Position numbers and translations under genes: made by a program
Notes under the pieces: model-generated
Seen by the model: the letters and a program-made list of their open reading frames with translations, nothing else
Told to the model about the DNA's origin: nothing
Database searches by the model: none
Assembly (NCBI GenBank): GCA_051656645.1
Contig: JBOGCH010000029.1
Location: 1-64,000, forward strand
Direction of reading: 5' to 3'
DNA from: JBOGCH01 sp051656645
Lineage (GTDB): Bacteria > Bacteroidota > Bacteroidia > Bacteroidales > Marinifilaceae
DNA: 64,000 nt
Shown here: one piece after another, positions 18,200-27,145 of the stretch
Numbering within the stretch: position 1 is the first letter of the stretch
How the letters are laid out: each line of letters starts with the position of its first letter

Positions 18200-18218
18200 T
18201 GCGCAAATATACGTAAAG

Positions 18219-18249
18219 TTTTAAAACTCTCATAAATTAGTTACTTTTG
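18219..18249 (+). promoter_or_regulatory. Candidate glnS promoter
   Basis: TACTTTTG (18242-18249) matches the Bacteroidetes -7 consensus TAnnTTTG. TTTT at 18219-18222, exactly 19 bp upstream, is a 3-of-4 match to the -33 TTTG. Expected transcription start is near 18255, leaving a leader of about 160 nt. Confidence 0.6.
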
Positions 18250-18412
18250 TACCCTATTAAGATGATAAATAGATACATTGCAACCATGTTCTGATTCCGT
18301 CTGTATAGAGAAACTCTTAGCGTGTCGAAATATACAAAAAAGAGGCCACGTATAAAGAGGAAACACAGTAAAAGAGATAATAGTTATTTAAATAATATAA
18401 ATTCTGAGCAAT

Positions 18413-20119
18413 ATGGATACTACAAACAATAGCTCTGCTATGGAAACTGAAAGCAAATCGCTGAATTTCATAGAACAAATCATTGAGGAAGAGATTGCCG
18501 AAGGCAAAAACGGAGGACGTGTACACACTCGTTTCCCACCGGAGCCAAACGGATACCTTCACATTGGTCACGCTACCTCTATATGTCTAAACTTTGGTTT
18601 AGCAAAAAAATATAACGGAAAATGTAATCTACGTTTCGATGATACCAACCCGTCAAAAGAGGATGTAGAATATGTAGACTCTATCCAGGAGGACATTAAA
18701 TGGTTAGGTTTTGAGTGGGAAGGTGCTGTTCACTATGCCTCAGACTATTTTGACGATTTATATAACTGGGCCGAAAAAATGATTATGGACGGCAAAGCAT
18801 ATGTAGACGATCAAAGTGCTGCTATTATTAGCGAACAAAAAGGTACACCTACGCAAGCGGGAACAAACAGTCCGTTCCGCGACCGTACTCCAGAGGAGAA
18901 TTTAGACCTTTTCCGCCGTATGAAGGCAGGAGAATTTAAAGAAGGTGAACGCGTATTGCGTGCCAAAATAGACATGGCATCGTCCAATATGCTAATGCGC
19001 GACCCAATTATGTACCGCATTATGCACGTTCCTCACCACCGCACAGGCGATAAATGGTGCATTTATCCTATGTACGACTTTACTCACGGACAAAGTGACT
19101 ATATTGAAGGAATTACTCATTCCATCTGTACATTAGAGTTCGAGGTACACCGTCCATTGTATAACTGGTTTATTGACCAACTTTTCGATACAGAATACCG
19201 CCCACGTCAAATTGAATTTGCACGTAGAAACCTTAGCCACACAGTAATGAGTAAACGCCGTTTACTTGAGCTAGTACAAAAAGGATTGGTAGCAGGCTGG
19301 GATGACCCACGTATGCCAACAGTTTGCGGATTACGTCGTAGAGGTTACACACCAGAGTCGTTACGCAACTTTGCTGAGAAAGTAGGCGTTGCACGTAGAG
19401 AAATTGTTATTGACGTTGCATTACTTGAATATTGTGTGCGCGAACATTTAAATGCAGTAGCCCCACGTGTTATGGCTGTCCTTGACCCTGTAAAAGTTGT
19501 TATTGACAACTATCCGGAAGGCAAAACAGAGAAAGTACAAATTGAAAACAACCCAGAGGATGAAAACGCAGGTGTGCGCGACGTTACCTTTGGACGTGAG
19601 CTATACATTGAACGTGAGGACTTCATGGAAGATGCTCCTAAGAAATTCTTCCGCTTATCTCCAGGCAAGGAAGTTCGCTTAAAAGGTGCTTACATTGTAA
19701 AAGCAACATCTGTTGAGAAGGATGAAAATGGTAACATTACAACCATTCATTGTGAGTACGATCCAGAATCTCGTAGTGGTAGCGGGACAGAAGCAAGTCA
19801 GCGTAAAGTAAAAGGAACATTACACTGGGTAGCAGCATCGGATGCTGTGGATGCTGAAGTTCGCGTATACGACCGTTTATTCAAAGACGAGGATCCTGCC
19901 GGACACAAAGACACTGACTTTAAAGAGTTTATTAACCAGGACTCATTAAACATACTAACTAACTGTAAACTTGAACGCGCATTACAAGATGCAAAATCGG
20001 GAGATCGCTTCCAATTCCAGCGTCTTGGCTACTTCTGCGTAGACAAGGACTCAAACTCTGATAAACTTATCTTTAATAAAACTGTTGGACTAAAAGACAC
20101 ATGGTCTAAACAAAAATAA
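18413..20119 (+). CDS. glnS: Glutamine--tRNA ligase
   Basis: The protein has 568 residues, the usual size for bacterial GlnRS. It is a class I synthetase that charges tRNA-Gln in the cytoplasm using ATP and glutamine. The catalytic Rossmann fold shows PPEPNGYLHIGH (HIGH at residues 50-53) and the second signature as MSKRR at 279-283. GlnRS rather than GluRS is indicated by the RFDDTNPSKEDVEY and FTHGQSDYIEGITHSICTLEFE segments and by the C-terminal two-barrel anticodon-binding region (about 350-560). Start at ATG 18413. It is followed by a hairpin at 20145-20174 and then the YitT gene. Confidence 0.95.
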   Translation: MDTTNNSSAMETESKSLNFIEQIIEEEIAEGKNGGRVHTRFPPEPNGYLHIGHATSICLNFGLAKKYNGKCNLRFDDTNPSKEDVEYVDSIQEDIKWLGFEWEGAVHYASDYFDDLYNWAEKMIMDGKAYVDDQSAAIISEQKGTPTQAGTNSPFRDRTPEENLDLFRRMKAGEFKEGERVLRAKIDMASSNMLMRDPIMYRIMHVPHHRTGDKWCIYPMYDFTHGQSDYIEGITHSICTLEFEVHRPLYNWFIDQLFDTEYRPRQIEFARRNLSHTVMSKRRLLELVQKGLVAGWDDPRMPTVCGLRRRGYTPESLRNFAEKVGVARREIVIDVALLEYCVREHLNAVAPRVMAVLDPVKVVIDNYPEGKTEKVQIENNPEDENAGVRDVTFGRELYIEREDFMEDAPKKFFRLSPGKEVRLKGAYIVKATSVEKDENGNITTIHCEYDPESRSGSGTEASQRKVKGTLHWVAASDAVDAEVRVYDRLFKDEDPAGHKDTDFKEFINQDSLNILTNCKLERALQDAKSGDRFQFQRLGYFCVDKDSNSDKLIFNKTVGLKDTWSKQK

Positions 20120-20144
20120 GCTTCTAATTAGGACTTTATAATAT

Positions 20145-20174
20145 CGGTTCCGTTTCCATGTGGAAATGGAACCG
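20145..20174 (+). terminator. Stem-loop between glnS and the YitT-family gene
   Basis: CGGTTCCGTTTCCA (20145-20158) pairs with TGGAAATGGAACCG (20161-20174) with one G-T pair. The tight loop would open to about 4 nt. There is no long T-run, so termination may be partial. Confidence 0.6.
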
Positions 20175-20198
20175 TACTTACATTAAAAATTAGTTTAA

Positions 20199-21125
20199 AT
20201 GAATTCAGAAACTATGAGTTTAGAGAAAGAGCAACAAGTAAATCCACAAGGAGCTCCTTCACACTCAAAAAAAATTATGGACGAAGTTAGATCCTACCTT
20301 TTCATTACCGTAGGATTGCTATTTTACTGTTTCGCTGCAACAGCGCTTACAGTACCTTTAAAAGTTGTTGGTGGAGGCGCTACCGGCTTGAGTACAGTAA
20401 TTTATTACTTATCGGGCGAGCGGATTCCTGTGGGTGTTGGTTTTTTTCTTGTTAATTCGGTACTGTTAGTTGTTGCCCTCAAAATTTTAGGGCCTAAATT
20501 TGGTATCAAAACGGTCTATGCCATTATTGTAAGCAGTTGTATACTTGCCATAATGCAGCCATTCTTTCCTGAAGCTATTGTCAGCGACAAGTTTATGGGA
20601 ACCGTTATTGCCGGAATGCTTACAGGTGTCGGCGTGAGTATAGCGCTTTCACATGGAGGTAGTACGGGAGGTACGGATATTGTGGCCATGATATGGACCA
20701 AGTATAAAAATGTAAGTCCCGGTAAAGTGCTTATGTTCGCAGACTTTACTGTAATTGCTACCACACTATTAATAAGCTTTAATCTTGAGGCATTAATGTA
20801 TGGTTACGTAATGATGGGTGTTGTTTCCTTTACGGTTGACTTTATCCTTACCGGTAAGAAACAATCTGTACAACTATTCATTTTTAGCGACAATTACGAA
20901 ATGGTAGCAGACACCATCACAAAAGAGCTACATCGAGGCGTAACAGCCGTTGATTGTCAAGGATGGTACACAAAACAAGGACGCAAAATGCTTGTTGTCA
21001 TTGCTCGTAAAAACGAAGCTACAGAGATTTTAAAAACTATTAAACGTGTAGATCCAAAAGCATTTATGACCATGAATACTGTTATGGGAGTATTTGGAGA
21101 AGGATTTGACGAGATTAAGGGGTAG
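20199..21125 (+). CDS. YitT-family membrane protein (DUF161/DUF2179)
   Basis: The protein has 308 residues. After a hydrophilic N-terminus come five to six membrane helices (for example SYLFITVGLLFYCFAATAL and FGIKTVYAIIVSSCILAIM). The conserved GGGATGLSTVIYYL and SHGGSTGGTDIVAMI are the glycine-rich signatures of the YitT integral-membrane domain. The C-terminal 85 residues (IFSDNYEMVADTITKELHRGVT, RKNEATEILKTIKRVDPKAFMTM) are the cytoplasmic DUF2179 domain. Biochemical role is not established for the family. Start could be ATG 20199 or 20214. It ends at a strong bidirectional terminator. Confidence 0.85.
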   Translation: MNSETMSLEKEQQVNPQGAPSHSKKIMDEVRSYLFITVGLLFYCFAATALTVPLKVVGGGATGLSTVIYYLSGERIPVGVGFFLVNSVLLVVALKILGPKFGIKTVYAIIVSSCILAIMQPFFPEAIVSDKFMGTVIAGMLTGVGVSIALSHGGSTGGTDIVAMIWTKYKNVSPGKVLMFADFTVIATTLLISFNLEALMYGYVMMGVVSFTVDFILTGKKQSVQLFIFSDNYEMVADTITKELHRGVTAVDCQGWYTKQGRKMLVVIARKNEATEILKTIKRVDPKAFMTMNTVMGVFGEGFDEIKG

Positions 21126-21130
21126 TTTCC

Positions 21131-21190
21131 AACTCATAGAAATAAAAAAAGTAGAAGATTAACCTTCTACTTTTTTTATTTCTATGAGTT
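21131..21190. terminator. Bidirectional terminator, 27-bp perfect stem
   Basis: 21131-21157 pairs exactly with 21164-21190 around ATTAAC, with A/T runs within the stem that supply a T-tract on either strand. It lies between the convergent YitT gene and the minus-strand gene ending at 21189. Confidence 0.9.
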
Positions 21191-22037
21191 ACCATGTCCA
21201 TCCTACACCTAGGGTTAACGGACTGATATCCGGTCCCTTCTCCTTTTTAAATGTTCTTGTCACTGTATAATTGGCAAAGAAACATAGGTCGCGAATACCA
21301 ATCCGCCCTGTCACATCAAATTTTACCGGGTTTACAGAAAAACGGTTTGTACTAACCATTTTATCCGATTTTCCATCATATCTGTACACCACCTTGGTTC
21401 TACTAAACGCACGTACACCCATAATTCCGCCAATATTAGCATATATCGTTTTACTATTAGGCGTTAGGTTAAACAGTATTGGTACTGTGATATAAAGTTG
21501 CTTAAACGTATTTCGTTTAATATCATATTGACTATTTATAGCTAATGGTTCAACCACCTTATCTTTATTTGTTGTAATTGTCATATAATCATCCGCAAAC
21601 ATTAAACGTTGATACTCCATACCAAGCCCCATGGAAAACCTTCCTATACTATAATGAAATGGATTTATAGCTAAACTCCATGACCTAGCCCAATCTAATT
21701 CCACATTATAATCATCCCCATTCAAATAATTCGTAAAGCCAAAATACACCCCTTGCCATAAAACTTTTCCGCTATTACGTCCAAAAGACTTAATTTTAAG
21801 GTCTTTTTGTTGTACGGAATTTGAAAATTCCACCTCCGCTTTTATATTAGCAACATTATGATTCATTTTCTTTCTAACATTTAAGTCATCATTATAAATT
21901 GTGATGCTTTTCTTCTCCTTCTCCGTTGGTTCTATATTATAAATACGGAGTTTAACAGAATCGCTTACATGGTTCGAATAAGCGATATTATTCATACAAA
22001 GCATGAATAATAATATATATAAAATTCTTGTTTTCAT
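21189..22037 (-). CDS. Exported outer-membrane-like protein of the ECF-sigma unit
   Basis: The protein has 282 residues with an N-terminal signal peptide (MKTRILYILLFMLCMNNIAYS). The rest alternates beta-strands and turns (ISIGRFSMGLGMEYQRL-like, KQLYITVPILFNL, ANIGGIMGVRAFSRTKVVY) and ends SPLTLGVGWTW with a terminal aromatic, as expected for a small outer-membrane barrel. I cannot name a family. It is the last gene of a four-gene minus-strand unit, 38 bp after the likely anti-sigma gene. A role as an envelope component or target of the neighbouring sigma factor is an inference from position. Confidence 0.6.
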   Translation of the reverse strand: MKTRILYILLFMLCMNNIAYSNHVSDSVKLRIYNIEPTEKEKKSITIYNDDLNVRKKMNHNVANIKAEVEFSNSVQQKDLKIKSFGRNSGKVLWQGVYFGFTNYLNGDDYNVELDWARSWSLAINPFHYSIGRFSMGLGMEYQRLMFADDYMTITTNKDKVVEPLAINSQYDIKRNTFKQLYITVPILFNLTPNSKTIYANIGGIMGVRAFSRTKVVYRYDGKSDKMVSTNRFSVNPVKFDVTGRIGIRDLCFFANYTVTRTFKKEKGPDISPLTLGVGWTW

Positions 22038-22075
22038 TATTTATAGATTAGTTTGTAATAATTGTTGATTCCCCT

Positions 22076-22726
22076 TTAAGGAGTTTTATTTCCGTGATAA
22101 ATTTCTACATCCCCCACTAATCCACTGGTTGCTACCCAATGTGTAGCAGCTTCTGTGAAGATAATATCTCCCGGTATTGCGGGTTGAGGCAGTATTTCTA
22201 CTTGGCTATGAGCAATAACAATATCCGGCTGTATTTTAGCTACATTCGCAACCTTTGAAAATAGAGATGTCACCGGCTCTATAGGTAATACAATATCCTC
22301 GATGTCAAATAATACATTGGGAGCACTTACAACGATATAAGGGTCGTGGTTCGTGTCATCAATCTTCTGAGCATTCCAAAAAGCTAATCCACATCCCAAC
22401 AGTATCAGTACCGACGCCGCAGTTCTAAAGAATATATTTGTTGTAATACTATGCACTTGGTATAGCGATTCCTTTTTGTGGTATACTATATCCTTATTTG
22501 GCACGAGCTTTGGAAATGTTTCAGGAATTAAATATAAAAGTTCTTTGTTAGAATACATCACTCTCATTTTATCCTCCACAACTATTTCATCATCCATCAT
22601 TTCAAGCAAATGATTAACTTCATCACAAGAATCCATCATCATTATCAATTGCTCATCACTCATACATTCCATTTCTTCCATAGTAATATTTGAAGTACTC
22701 ATTCTTTCATTATCTAACCGGTTCAT
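22076..22726 (-). CDS. Single-pass membrane protein, candidate anti-sigma factor
   Basis: The protein has 216 residues. Residues 1-95 are hydrophilic and acidic, rich in Met, Glu and Asp (EEMECMSDEQLIMMMDSCDE). One membrane helix spans about 98-117 (IFFRTAASVLILLGCGLAFW). The remaining 100 residues would face the periplasm. An N-terminal cytoplasmic acidic part, one helix and a periplasmic tail right after an ECF sigma gene is the usual topology of anti-sigma factors. I see neither a zinc-binding HXXXCXXC motif nor a clear FecR domain, so the assignment rests on topology and context. It starts 81 bp after the sigma gene. Confidence 0.55.
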   Translation of the reverse strand: MNRLDNERMSTSNITMEEMECMSDEQLIMMMDSCDEVNHLLEMMDDEIVVEDKMRVMYSNKELLYLIPETFPKLVPNKDIVYHKKESLYQVHSITTNIFFRTAASVLILLGCGLAFWNAQKIDDTNHDPYIVVSAPNVLFDIEDIVLPIEPVTSLFSKVANVAKIQPDIVIAHSQVEILPQPAIPGDIIFTEAATHWVATSGLVGDVEIYHGNKTP

Positions 22727-22807
22727 AAGCTTAAAATAATTTTCGTTCCATTATCCTGCTTTTATACAGCGTGTTTATATCTTGAATATTATATATCATA
22801 ATATACA

Positions 22808-23296
22808 TCATATCAACAACTCCTTTTTTCCAATATAATTTTTCATCGCGCAGCGAGCTCTGAATATATATACCTTTACCTGCGATTCAGATAAATCTGT
22901 TATAGTTGATATCTCCTGATAGGAATACCCTTCATAATCGCGTAATAAGATTACTGCTCGTTGAATGTCCGGTAATCTTGCAAGAGCCTTTTCAAGGGCT
23001 TCACATAAATCAAAGTAACTTTCGTCAACAGAAGTAGTCTCACTATTGTCTGTACCGTCTAAGGTTGTAGACCTTTTGGCCTGACGTATATAATCAATCA
23101 TTCGCCTGTATGCCGTTGTGAAAAGAAAACTTTTTGCTTTAGTAACACCAATATCGCTGTGGTTATCCCATAAAGCAATAAAGCTCTCCTGGACAACATC
23201 ATCAGACATACTCTCGTCTTTAGATGATTTTAAAACAAAGCGATACAGAGCATCTGACCAAAGAGTAACAGTTTCGTTATATTCTTTTCGATTCAT
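22808..23296 (-). CDS. ECF-family RNA polymerase sigma factor
   Basis: The protein has 162 residues. Region 2 covers about residues 10-80 (VVQESFIALWDN, KAKSFLFTTAYRRMIDYIRQAKR), the -10 recognition and core-binding part. Region 4 covers about 105-155 (LARLPDIQRAVILLRDYEGYSYQEISTITDLSESQVKVYIFRARCAMK), the helix-turn-helix for the -35 element. No region 1 or 3 is present, which defines the ECF group. It directs RNA polymerase to a small regulon, probably including its own unit. It begins only 6 bp after the upstream gene and is followed by the membrane protein proposed as its anti-sigma factor. Confidence 0.9.
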   Translation of the reverse strand: MNRKEYNETVTLWSDALYRFVLKSSKDESMSDDVVQESFIALWDNHSDIGVTKAKSFLFTTAYRRMIDYIRQAKRSTTLDGTDNSETTSVDESYFDLCEALEKALARLPDIQRAVILLRDYEGYSYQEISTITDLSESQVKVYIFRARCAMKNYIGKKELLI

Positions 23297-23302
23297 ACAT
23301 TA

Positions 23303-24412
23303 TTACTCAAATTTTACCGTCCTTACGTCCTTCCATTGTATATAAAGCAACTCATTAAGTAGCATTATACCCTCATTATATCCATTGACATCATCTAAAT
23401 CTCCCAATATTACTTTTCCCCCATTACGTAAATTAACTATTGAGGAGGTATAGTTTAAAGGGGTAATTGAAGATATCTGGTCAAATACAATATCATATTG
23501 GATTTCCTCATTTTTACCAACAAGCATTTCGAAGTTATAGGTTGCGTCAAGATTATAAGCCATAGGGCCCTTAAATGTCTCATCATTATTTGTGGTTACA
23601 GAACCAATTAGTGCTTTAGGCTTAACATTTGCATTGTATGAATAGGACGCTAAATTCCCTGCATCAATTCGAGTAATACCAACAATTTTAGACCATGGAG
23701 CTCTAACATGTCCAAAAGATGGCATATAAACATATAAATTTCCTTTTAGTCTGGTTAACGGATAGCTCGGATCTCTCCTTGTGGCATCCAATAAGTCATC
23801 CAACGTCATTCCATCCATTCCACTTATAGTTCGCTGCTGAATATTATTTACGTTTAGAGTTAATACCATTCCTTCATATATTCCATGAATGGATTCTACG
23901 CGTGCAAAGATTGGTTTCTCAAAAGGTACTTTGGCATTGCTAGGAGCTTCAAAGTACTCAAGCTCCACTATCTGATTCCAACGAAGATTGTAAAAGCCAC
24001 TCTCCGTATGGATTCCCATTGCCATTGATTTGTTGTACAGCACTTGCATCGTTTCACCGTTTCTAAAAGTTACCTCCATTACATCATCGGTTATTGGACG
24101 CTGTTTGCTTAGGTCTCTATAACGGCATGAAAACATATGTAACTGAGGTGAGAATGATCTTTTAGGCCCAAAATGAATACGCGTATTTCCATAAAAATAT
24201 TTTGCCGATTCATTCGTTGCTTTGAACGGCCAGAAAGAAGCCACCCATAAATTATGTTTCCATTCAGTTGTAATAAATCCGGTCAGCTCGCGCCCATCCA
24301 TCAATTTACATTTACCATAAATATGGATTGACGGGTAGGATTGCGCTACGACAGTTGATAACACCGACGTGCTAAACAGCACAAATGCAATTAACAATAA
24401 CTTTAGTTTCAT
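23303..24412 (-). CDS. Secreted repeat-module protein heading the ECF-sigma unit
   Basis: The protein has 369 residues with a signal peptide ending VVAQSYP. I do not recognise a family. Four segments end alike: RWNQIVELEYF (144-154), PWSKIVGITRI (239-249), VFDQISSITPL (309-319) and QWKDVRTVKFE (359-369). Two of these are preceded by a similar strand, VTFRNGETMQV (114-124) and VNLRNGGKVIL (326-336). The picture is of repeated small beta modules, each closing with an aromatic, a turn and a hydrophobic strand. There is no lipobox and no terminal aromatic barrel strand, so it is probably periplasmic or secreted. It sits 6 bp before the sigma gene, so the two are co-transcribed. A sensing role is possible (inference). 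Confidence 0.6.
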   Translation of the reverse strand: MKLKLLLIAFVLFSTSVLSTVVAQSYPSIHIYGKCKLMDGRELTGFITTEWKHNLWVASFWPFKATNESAKYFYGNTRIHFGPKRSFSPQLHMFSCRYRDLSKQRPITDDVMEVTFRNGETMQVLYNKSMAMGIHTESGFYNLRWNQIVELEYFEAPSNAKVPFEKPIFARVESIHGIYEGMVLTLNVNNIQQRTISGMDGMTLDDLLDATRRDPSYPLTRLKGNLYVYMPSFGHVRAPWSKIVGITRIDAGNLASYSYNANVKPKALIGSVTTNNDETFKGPMAYNLDATYNFEMLVGKNEEIQYDIVFDQISSITPLNYTSSIVNLRNGGKVILGDLDDVNGYNEGIMLLNELLYIQWKDVRTVKFE

Positions 24413-24535
24413 AATATTTGTATTATTGGTTTGCCCCTATGACGCCCACCTATATCTAAAAGTTACAGCTAAAATATGAAAATTATTGTTTTATTATGAA
24501 AATAATTACAAATGCATTGAAAATATAGCAATAAA

Positions 24536-24568
24536 AAAAACCTGTCTAACTAAGTTAGACAGGTTTTT
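24536..24568 (-). terminator. Terminator of the galactose unit
   Basis: AAAAACCTGTCTAAC (24536-24550) is complementary to GTTAGACAGGTTTTT (24554-24568) with a 3-nt loop. On the minus strand the stem is followed by a run of T. It lies 23 bp past the galK stop codon. Confidence 0.85.
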
Positions 24569-24590
24569 CAGATATATCTCAGTCAATAAA

Positions 24591-25748
24591 TTATGCTAGG
24601 CAACGTGCACCGTCAGAGATAACCACCGGATAGATTTTACAATCAATACCAAATTTCTCTTTGTACACTTTTTGCGCAGTAGCAATAAAGTTATCGTATT
24701 TGTCAGCTTTTACAATGTTGATGGTACATCCACCAAATCCACCGCCCATAACGCGCGATCCTGTAACGCCACACTCTTTAGCCACTTCGTTAAGGAAGTC
24801 AAGCTCTTCGCAGCTTACATCGTACAACACGCTCATTCCAGTGTGTGTTCCGTACATTTTTTGACCTACAGTTTCGTAGTCACCTTTTTCAAGAGCTGCA
24901 CAAGCAGTTAATAAACGGTCTACTTCGCTGATAGCGTAAGATGCGCGGATATAGTCCTCTTGAGTAATCTCACCGATAACTTCATCTAACCACTCCATTT
25001 TAGCATCGCGTAGGAATTCTACTTCTGGATGATTTTTTTGGATTGCTTTAACAGCACGTTCGCAACTTTCACGACGACGGTTGTAAGGAGAACCTACAAG
25101 CTCATGTTTTACACAGCTATCTACTAATACTACTTTGTAACCGTATTTCTCAGGATCGAATGGTACATAATCAAACTCGCCTGTTTTACAGTCCAAACGC
25201 ATTAAGTGACCAGCTTTACCGTGTACAGAAGCAAATTGGTCCATAATACCACATTTAACACCTACGTAGTTGTGCTCAGTAGACTGACCAACTTTTGCAA
25301 GTTCCATAGTACCGAAACCAAGTTTTAACATGTCGTTCAACGCGTAAGCATAAGTACTTTCTAACGCTGCCGACGAGCTCATACCTGCTCCTAGAGGCAC
25401 ATCGCCGCTAAATACAGTATCAAATCCGGTAATTCCTTGAGCACCGCGTTTAGCTAACTCACGACAAACACCGAAAATGTATTTTGCCCATCCTTGTGTT
25501 GGAGCATCTTCTTCGTTTAATCCGAATTCTGCGCTCTCATTTAAGTCCAAAGCAAAAGCACGTACTTTATCAGTTCCGTTAAACTTTAACTCTGCAACCA
25601 TTCCTTTGTCTACAGCTCCAGGAAGTACAAAACCTCCGTTGTAGTCTGTATGCTCACCGATAATATTAATACGTCCCGGCGATGTATATACTGAACCTGC
25701 CTCACCATATAGCTCAGCAAATTTTTCTCTTACTTTAGTAATATCCAT
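24591..25748 (-). CDS. galK: Galactokinase
   Basis: The protein has 385 residues, the normal length. It phosphorylates alpha-D-galactose to galactose-1-phosphate with ATP, the first committed step of the Leloir pathway, in the cytoplasm. GHMP-kinase motifs are all present: the galactokinase signature PGRINIIGEHTDYNGG (24-39), the ATP-binding PLGAGMSSSAALE (118-130) and the C-terminal MGGGFGGCTI. It follows the sugar symporter and galM on the same strand, but a stem-loop lies in the 86-bp gap before it. galT and galE are not in the window. Confidence 0.95.
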   Translation of the reverse strand: MDITKVREKFAELYGEAGSVYTSPGRINIIGEHTDYNGGFVLPGAVDKGMVAELKFNGTDKVRAFALDLNESAEFGLNEEDAPTQGWAKYIFGVCRELAKRGAQGITGFDTVFSGDVPLGAGMSSSAALESTYAYALNDMLKLGFGTMELAKVGQSTEHNYVGVKCGIMDQFASVHGKAGHLMRLDCKTGEFDYVPFDPEKYGYKVVLVDSCVKHELVGSPYNRRRESCERAVKAIQKNHPEVEFLRDAKMEWLDEVIGEITQEDYIRASYAISEVDRLLTACAALEKGDYETVGQKMYGTHTGMSVLYDVSCEELDFLNEVAKECGVTGSRVMGGGFGGCTINIVKADKYDNFIATAQKVYKEKFGIDCKIYPVVISDGARCLA

Positions 25749-25783
25749 GATAGTGATCTTTTGGTAGTTAATATTTTGATAAC

Positions 25784-25816
25784 AATGCCGGCTTGCCCTA
25801 AGAGTAAGCCGGCATT
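25784..25816 (-). promoter_or_regulatory. Intercistronic stem-loop between the symporter gene and galK
   Basis: AATGCCGGCTT (25784-25794) pairs perfectly with AAGCCGGCATT (25806-25816) around an 11-nt loop. No T-run follows on the minus strand. It may tune galK relative to the symporter or protect the upstream message. Confidence 0.6.
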
Positions 25817-25834
25817 ATATAGTTTATTTTTTTA

Positions 25835-27112
25835 TTACTGTTTGTCAGTTTGTTTTACTTTGCTACCTACTAAAGCGTAGAATAATAAGTAAAGCTCAGA
25901 GATAACAACGATAGACCATGTCCAAGTCCAGTTACCGATAGCGTCAGCCATGATACCTTGTACTAATGGAAGTACAGCACCACCCACAACACCTAACATC
26001 AACGCACCTGAACCTTTAGAAGTATAGCGTCCAAGACCTTTGATAGCCATATCGAAGATAGCACACCACATTACTGAGTGGAATAAACCTACTCCTACTA
26101 ATAACCATGGGTTACCTGTAACCATAGAAAGAACTACCAATACAGTTGCTCCGATAGATGTAAAGATTAACTGAACGTTTCCAGGAATTTTGCTGATAAA
26201 GCTTCCGCATAGACGTCCCACTAACATACCTCCCCAGTAAAGAGAAGCCATAGTAGCCGCTTTAGCCGCGAAAGACTCACCTAATGACATTGCGTAAAGG
26301 TTGATGTTAGCACCTACTGCCACCTCAACACCTACGTAGAAGAAAATTGCTAACACACCCATAGATAGGTGGCTGAAGCTCCATACGCTCTTCTCTAATT
26401 TCTCTTCTTTACCTGCCGATGTTCCTGCAATTTCAGGAAGATTGATACGTGTTAAACCAAACGCTAACAACGCAACTAATATCATTAATACAGCGAAAGG
26501 AACATATAATGAACCAATTTGAATATCGCTAGCAGTACGTCCACCAAAGATTACAAACGCTACAAAGAAAGGAGCGATAGTAGTCATTGTTGAGTTAGCT
26601 GCTCCAGCAATAGTCTGACGTTGCACACCACTTGTTCCTGTTACGTCACAAGCAATTAAGTAAGGATTTACAACCACTTGAAGGAATGTCATAGCAGTTC
26701 CTACTACAAACGAACCGATAAGGAAAATAAAGTAAGCTACTGGAATTGTTGCTCCACCTAAGTTTACCATAGTTCCAAATTGATCATAGTGATAAGCTGA
26801 CACTTCGAAAAGAGCTAAACCACCAACTAGAATTAACAACGCGTTAATCAAAGTTCCGCGGTAACCAATTTTATCAACCATCTTAGCACTTGGAGTACCC
26901 ATTACAAGGTAAGCAAGGAAGAATGAGAAAGTAATAAAAGTAGTTAAAGTGTTTTTTAAATCACCTGCCTCAGACAAGAACGCTGCTTGAAGAGGTGCTT
27001 GAAATTGCTGATTTAACACGGTTAGAAATCCAACCAACGCCATTAATACAACCATTGTAATAAATGGTCCTACATAGCTCACGGGTGCTGCTGTCGCTGT
27101 TTTAGTACTCAT
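25835..27112 (-). CDS. Glucose/galactose MFS symporter (GluP/FucP type)
   Basis: The protein has 425 residues with about twelve membrane helices, a major-facilitator transporter of the inner membrane. The N-terminal FLTVLNQQFQAPLQAAFL, the A-loop region GTPSAKMVDKIGYRGTLI and FLQVVVNPYLIACDVTG fit the fucose-galactose-glucose:H+ symporter group common in Bacteroidetes. The downstream GGMLVGRLCGSFISKIPGN is also typical. Being placed between galM and galK, galactose and glucose uptake is the likeliest role. Exact substrate range cannot be read from sequence. It starts 33 bp after galM. Confidence 0.85.
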   Translation of the reverse strand: MSTKTATAAPVSYVGPFITMVVLMALVGFLTVLNQQFQAPLQAAFLSEAGDLKNTLTTFITFSFFLAYLVMGTPSAKMVDKIGYRGTLINALLILVGGLALFEVSAYHYDQFGTMVNLGGATIPVAYFIFLIGSFVVGTAMTFLQVVVNPYLIACDVTGTSGVQRQTIAGAANSTMTTIAPFFVAFVIFGGRTASDIQIGSLYVPFAVLMILVALLAFGLTRINLPEIAGTSAGKEEKLEKSVWSFSHLSMGVLAIFFYVGVEVAVGANINLYAMSLGESFAAKAATMASLYWGGMLVGRLCGSFISKIPGNVQLIFTSIGATVLVVLSMVTGNPWLLVGVGLFHSVMWCAIFDMAIKGLGRYTSKGSGALMLGVVGGAVLPLVQGIMADAIGNWTWTWSIVVISELYLLFYALVGSKVKQTDKQ

Positions 27113-27145
27113 GATTTTAATTTAGAATATTATTAATTTAACTTA

